This document shows positions 16,620 through 20,086 of a stretch of 20,086 bases of DNA, one piece after another; the first letter of the stretch is position 1, and each line of letters opens with the position of its first letter. This DNA comes from Trichomonas tenax (lineage: Eukaryota; Parabasalia; Trichomonadida; Trichomonadidae), in contig JALKBU010000944.1 of the NCBI GenBank assembly GCA_023091735.1, forward strand, positions 1-20,086, written 5' to 3'. The notes under the pieces are model-generated. The model was not told where the DNA came from. It did not search any database and saw only the letters and a list, made by a program, of their open reading frames with translations. Position numbers and translations under genes: made by a program.

Positions 16620-17215
16620 TGCAATGTCGAATAAAATTGATTGATTTCATGTCATAATGATAAAGAAATAAGACTGAATGATTCCATATTATAACGATGT
16701 GCATGCAATACTGATTGACTAATTCAATATTGTTATCAGCGCCATGCTCAACTAAATAATGAGCAATTTCTGGGAATTTCGTCTTTACTGCAATTGAAAA
16801 TGGAGTACAAGGCTTTAATAACGAACAAATGAGATTGGTTGATTTCAAATTAAAATGATGTTCAATTTAGATTCATTGATTTTGTATTTTGATGATGCTC
16901 AAACGAAGTCATTTGATTTCAAATCACAATAATGGCCAATTGTAATCAATTTAATGATAACATCAGTTCCATGTTCAACCAGACATTGAGCAATTTCAAG
17001 CAATCGACAATGGAGTATAGTGCTATTGTAAAGAGCAAACGAGATTGATTGATCCAATTTCAAAACATAGAATGAATGATTCTATATCATGATGATGCTC
17101 AAGTGAATTTGATTGATATCTTATAATGCTCAGATGTAAGCAATTGATTCCATATCAGAATGATGTTCAGATGAAAATTATAGATTCCATAACATAATGA
17201 TATGCATGTGTGTTT
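16620..17215. repeat. Degenerate 35-40-bp minisatellite around the ankyrin relics
   Basis: A loose unit, ATTGATTYCATATCATAATG followed by ATGCTCAAATGAA, recurs many times. Examples start near 16632, 16670, 16840, 16875, 16910, 17070, 17111, 17147 and 17185. The units fill the DNA between the ankyrin pieces, and diverged forms also occur near 16205 and 16300. Unit length varies and identity between units is moderate. Confidence 0.6.
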
Positions 17216-17486
17216 GATTTATGAACACATTATTAACATTAGCTCCATGTTCCACTACATATTGAACTATTTCAAATAAATCTTTTGAATTGAGATTGGC
17301 AATTAAACTTTGGCTCCCATGTATGTAAATATCATGACAATTGACATTTTGAATGTTTATAAATTTACGTGTCGAAACGGCAGAATTTTCAAAGATTTTG
17401 TGATATTTACATGACAAAATAAACATATTTTTGTCAAATTTAAATTCTTTGATAAAATTGTTTCTTTTACAAGTTTTAGACCACAT

Positions 17487-17847
17487 TTTTATTAGAAAAA
17501 AGTGGATTTACAATGGCTTACAGTGTTATCCTGTAAAGTCTTAAACTAATCAATTATTATATTTCAGATTTATTTTTGAAGCGACAGAAATGCCTCTTAT
17601 GCCGTAGCAATGGTTTCTGCCGTTCAAGTTGTTATTTTAGATTACATCGAAATTAAAATGAATATTTATCAATATGAGCAGCAGATAAAGAGCTAATTCC
17701 ATAACACAATTATACAGCCTGTAGAGTTGGTCATGTCCATAGTCATTGCGATAATGAAATCAAAGACAGCATTGATTTTTCTCGCTTTAAATTTAAATTT
17801 GACTAATAAAAAAACAAAAAAACTAAACAAAATCGAAAAATAAAAAG
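17487..17847. other. Gene-free AT-rich stretch
   Basis: I see no gene. A small imperfect hairpin pairs CGACAGAAA (17581-17589) with TTTCTGCCG about 22 bases later. The end of the stretch is a run of A-rich sequence next to the first MITE-like element. Confidence 0.5.
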
Positions 17848-18082
17848 ATATTTTTAGGGTTGCGCATTTGGAAGAAAAGTGGGAAAATTCTAGTTCTCGA
17901 AACCCCTACTTCCTGCCAAACGATTATTTTGTAAAATTTGTCTAATTTACCTAGACTTTTTAGAAAAAGGAATATTTTCTGTTGCGTAAAAATATTTACA
18001 TGTCAAAAAACAACTTCCAAAAAAAATCCTAACTTGCTTCCATACCTCGATTTATCTTCCAAATGCACAACCCTAATATTTT
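17848..18082. mobile_element. MITE-like element A with TAGGGTTG terminal inverted repeats (hAT-like ends)
   Basis: Termini at 17854-17875 and 18055-18076 are inverted 22-base repeats with one mismatch, beginning TAGGGTTGYGCATTTGGA when read inward from 17855. Outside lies ATATTTT on both sides (17848-17854 and 18076-18082), like a 7-base target duplication. TAGGG ends recall hAT transposons, which make 8-base duplications, so the class is uncertain. The body of about 180 bases has no transposase gene and contains one exact TTTACATGTCA at 17995-18005. A non-autonomous element is the simplest reading. The AT-rich flank lowers the weight of the 7-base match. Confidence 0.6.
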
Positions 18083-18416
18083 GCAATAGCAATATGTTGG
18101 GTATAATAAAGAGTCACGAAAAGTGATGTGTTTACATGGTAAATGTATTTCATTTTGACATGTAAAATTAGTTAGCAAATTAGAATGTGTATTTATAAAG
18201 TTCAATTAAGCTTGTTTTAGCATCGGCAAATCTTATTAGAGAGTCTATAAAGTTTGTTAGAGTTCATTTTAAGTTTTCTATGGAGTTCATCAAGCTTAAT
18301 AGAACACCCTTTGTTATAATGGTGGACTTTACATTTCAAAACGTATTTAGAACTGCCATGTAAACATGTCACTTTTCATGACTCTTTATACCTACAATTT
18401 TGCAATAGCAATATGT
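18079..18416. mobile_element. MITE-like element B: inverted termini inside 19-base direct repeats
   Basis: TTTTGCAATAGCAATATGT occurs exactly at 18079-18097 and at 18398-18416. Just inside, 18100-18139 and the reverse complement of 18356-18392 match over about 37 bases with few differences (AAAGAGTCAYGAAAAGTGA, then TGTTTACATGG). The 300-base body has no coding capacity. It holds a TGACATGTAAA at 18157-18167, and TTTACATGG is part of both arms. A 19-base target duplication is long for most DNA transposons, so it may be another kind of foldback insertion. It lies about 160 bases before the kinase gene. Confidence 0.6.
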
Positions 18417-18573
18417 GCTTAATATGAATATCCTGTTAAAATCGAAAAATAATTTTTACCGTCTGACAACGTAAAATACGCCGAAAATTTGATTCTCTAT
18501 GGCATATCAATGGTATTTTTCGAGAAAATTTCGTTTTTAGAGAAACAAATTTTTATTGGCTAAAATCTTTTTC

Positions 18574-19602
18574 ATGGCTACAAACGCAGCAGAGAACGGA
18601 GAAGACCAAATTTCGAGTCCCTCGGACGTGAAGTTCACCTTCAACGAAATATACCAATTACCGCACTTTATTCGAAATTCTTTATCAGATTTTTTGAGTT
18701 CCACGAATCCTGTTACGCACGGATATCGTTTTCTCTCTGAATTAGGAACAGGTGCCATGTCCAGAGTCTTCCAAGTCGTTCAGGAGAGCAACGATGAAGT
18801 TTTCGCAGCCAAAGTCTATGACAACACGCAAATAAGCCGTCCCACTTTGTCAGATGAAGACCCTCCTTACGTTTGCATACAGAGAGAGATCGATATAATG
18901 GCAAAACTCTCACATCGCTACGTTATCTCTCTTATTGATGTTTTCAACGACGAAGATACAAATTGCTTGTTCATCGTCATTCCATATGCACCTTTGGGAA
19001 ACTTGAAATCGTTAATTAAAAAGAAATCCATAAATTCGGACGCTTTAAACGCTTGTTTTCACCAGACGGCTGTGGCGATGGCATATCTGCACTCGCAAAA
19101 TGTGGTACACAGAGACATAAAACCAGAGAACATTCTCGCTTTTTCAGGCGATTATTTCGTGATCACAGATTTGTCGGTCTCTCAAGAGCTGGAAACGCCG
19201 GATCAGTATTTGGTCGACACAAAGGGATCTCCTGCCTTCCTCAGCCCAGAAGAATGCAATGGAAGGGAATTCAAGCCAAAACCAGCCGATGTTTGGTCCT
19301 ATGGAGTCTCCCTCTACTTCTGCTACTTCGGGGAGTTCCCATTCTCCATTGGGGACTGCGAAGGACTCGCGTTTGCAAATACAATGTTGGCTGTTCAACA
19401 AAAGCTCAAAACAGAGACACTGAAGATCCCTAAGACCGCCAATCCACAGCTTAAGGCTCTTCTTGAGCATATTTTGGTGAAAAATCCAGAATCAAGATAT
19501 ACTTTTGAGCAAATCGTCGCCCATCCTTTCTTCGACAAGTCGCGAAAGATTGATGAAGAAAACGCCAAAGATATCGACTACGAAGAAGATTATCCTCAAT
19601 AA
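18574..19602 (+). CDS. CaMKK/LKB1-type serine/threonine protein kinase with altered DFG
   Basis: A 342-residue protein kinase. The glycine loop starts at G58 (GTGAMSRV), the ATP-anchoring lysine is K80 (AAKVYD), the helix-C glutamate is E105 (REIDIM), the catalytic loop is HRDIKPEN (D181), and the APE-type segment is SPE (224-226). The activation-segment layout, TDLSVSQ...TKGSPAFLSPEE, resembles the CaMKK branch (ADFGVS...TAGTPAF), upstream kinases for AMPK-like enzymes. The magnesium motif DFG is DLS (199-201): the aspartate is kept but F and G are changed. It is probably still active, though less flexible. The tail is acidic (ENAKDIDYEEDYPQ). The ATG at 18574 is the first real start; the frame opens earlier only from a TTG. 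The stop is TAAAATAATAAA. Assignment to CaMKK is by motif memory; other CAMK-like groups are possible. Confidence 0.85.
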   Translation: MATNAAENGEDQISSPSDVKFTFNEIYQLPHFIRNSLSDFLSSTNPVTHGYRFLSELGTGAMSRVFQVVQESNDEVFAAKVYDNTQISRPTLSDEDPPYVCIQREIDIMAKLSHRYVISLIDVFNDEDTNCLFIVIPYAPLGNLKSLIKKKSINSDALNACFHQTAVAMAYLHSQNVVHRDIKPENILAFSGDYFVITDLSVSQELETPDQYLVDTKGSPAFLSPEECNGREFKPKPADVWSYGVSLYFCYFGEFPFSIGDCEGLAFANTMLAVQQKLKTETLKIPKTANPQLKALLEHILVKNPESRYTFEQIVAHPFFDKSRKIDEENAKDIDYEEDYPQ

Positions 19603-19799
19603 AATAATAAAATGTTTGTTTTACTTTAAATCAATGAACATTTAAACAAATCTCATATAAACAACATTTTTTAATCAAGGTTCTCCTCTCAATTTTTTCA
19701 AGGGGGCTCCCTCAATATTGTGAGTAGCACGCCCGTAGAGTACCTAAATTTAAAAATGTAGTTTGGGTGACTGGGACAAAATAGAACAACATGCTTTTC
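19603..19799. other. Gene-free stretch after the kinase
   Basis: AT-rich except for a patch at about 19678-19745 with GGGGGCTCCC and CACGCCCGTAGAG. I recognise no gene or RNA in it. Confidence 0.5.
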
Positions 19800-19866
19800 T
19801 GACATGTAACTTATTTTTGACGTGTAAAGTCAGAATGTCAAAATAAAGGAAAGTGACATGTTTGCA
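19800..19866. promoter_or_regulatory. Cluster of four TTTACATGTCA-type motifs near the right edge
   Basis: TGACATGTAAC (19800-19810), TGACGTGTAAAG (19818-19829), AATGTCAAAAT (19834-) and TGACATGTTTG (19854-19864). Elsewhere such clusters precede genes, so a transcribed unit probably begins just to the right. Confidence 0.4.
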
Positions 19867-19889
19867 CGGGAAAAAAATGGAAAAGTGTC

Positions 19890-20086
19890 AATAGGTTGAA
19901 ATGGATTGAACTCAATGTTGGAAGCCAAAGAAGACTTCATTATGAGAAGTTGTGGCCTTATAGTGAAGGATGACCTGGTGATCTAGCAGAGATGCATCCA
20001 GATGCCTATTCAACAGAAGCATGATTCGATGCATGGCGAGGTCGGCCTGAGACTTCCAAAGCCCTCGAGTGGCCAATCCTTAACAA
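19890..20086. other. GC-richer unidentified segment, cut by the window edge
   Basis: From about 19910 the base composition rises to nearly half G+C, unlike the intergenic DNA around. A minus-strand frame (19912-20079, about 55 codons, with ATG at 20032-20034) reads QADLAMHRIMLLLNRHLD and HQVILHYKATTSHNEVFF. A plus-strand frame from ATG at about 19915 (MLEAKEDFIMRSCGLIVKDD) meets a TAG after about 23 codons. It could be a structured RNA gene, a fragment of a mobile element or the end of a gene beyond the window. I cannot decide. Confidence 0.25.

Larger units (their letters stand above)
16128..17486 (-). pseudogene. Scattered ankyrin-repeat relics
   Basis: Four isolated minus-strand pieces encode a single ankyrin-like unit each: about 16300-16407 (PFSVAVEINSLEIVQYLVEH), 16700-16815 (FSIAVKTKFPEIAHYLVEHG), 16955-17014 (LEIAQCLVEHGTDVI) and 17215-17310 (LFEIVQYVVEHGANVNN). 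They are 226-406 bases apart and interrupted by stops and AT-rich repeat DNA. After each of the units at 16300, 16700 and 17215 comes a similar stretch (NQ..MHII). No frame joins them, so they cannot make one protein without lost introns or many frameshifts. They probably descend from a long ankyrin gene that was expanded by repeats and decayed. Short expressed pieces cannot be excluded. Confidence 0.65.

Noticed and set aside
1..20086. CRISPR array, tRNA or rRNA genes
   Set aside because: No regularly spaced repeats with unique spacers, no cloverleaf with a GTTCRA arm, and no rRNA core sequence was seen by eye. A tRNA scan would be the decisive test.
19890..20086. U6, SRP or RNase P RNA in the GC-richer end
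   Set aside because: I compared recalled conserved cores of these RNAs and found no good match, so I left the segment unassigned.

Overview
The window looks like nuclear DNA of a parabasalid protist (a trichomonad of the Trichomonas/Tritrichomonas type). Evidence: very AT-rich intergenic DNA; intronless genes on both strands; start codons a few bases after a TCATTT sequence resembling the trichomonad initiator (Inr, TCA+1-Y-W); stop codons often overlapping TAAA; a large protein combining a DUF3447-like region with ankyrin repeats; and relics of D5-like primase-helicase and HNH endonuclease genes. The exact species cannot be fixed from sequence alone. No tRNA, rRNA or CRISPR array was seen.

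Layout. 1-2900 is a graveyard of mobile or virus-like genes on the minus strand (D5-like helicase fragment, a second fragment with an in-frame stop, an HNH fragment), mixed with tandem repeats and several GC-rich hairpins. Two of the hairpins abut the points where ORFs end. 2945-6306 holds RER1 (minus), two decayed minus-strand fragments, a one-RRM protein (plus) and a long coiled-coil protein (minus). 6852-9887 is a large adaptor-complex (AP) subunit, strikingly richer in G+C than its surroundings. 10450-12252 holds an EFM7-like methyltransferase and a small coiled-coil protein. 12837-15644 (minus) is a 935-residue ankyrin protein. 15650-17486 is a degenerate repeat array followed by scattered ankyrin-repeat relics. 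17848-18416 contains two adjacent MITE-like elements. 18574-19602 is a CaMKK-like protein kinase. The right edge changes abruptly to GC-richer, unidentified sequence.

The genes do not form an operon. RER1 and the AP subunit both belong to membrane-traffic pathways; the methyltransferase probably acts on elongation factor eEF1A; the kinase is a signalling enzyme.

The most notable cross-cutting observation is a recurrent motif, TTTACATGTCA on either strand with one- or two-base variants. It clusters in the 5' flanks of most solid genes, forms arrays upstream of the methyltransferase and ankyrin genes, and also lies in both MITE-like elements. It is a candidate promoter element that may have been spread by small transposons.
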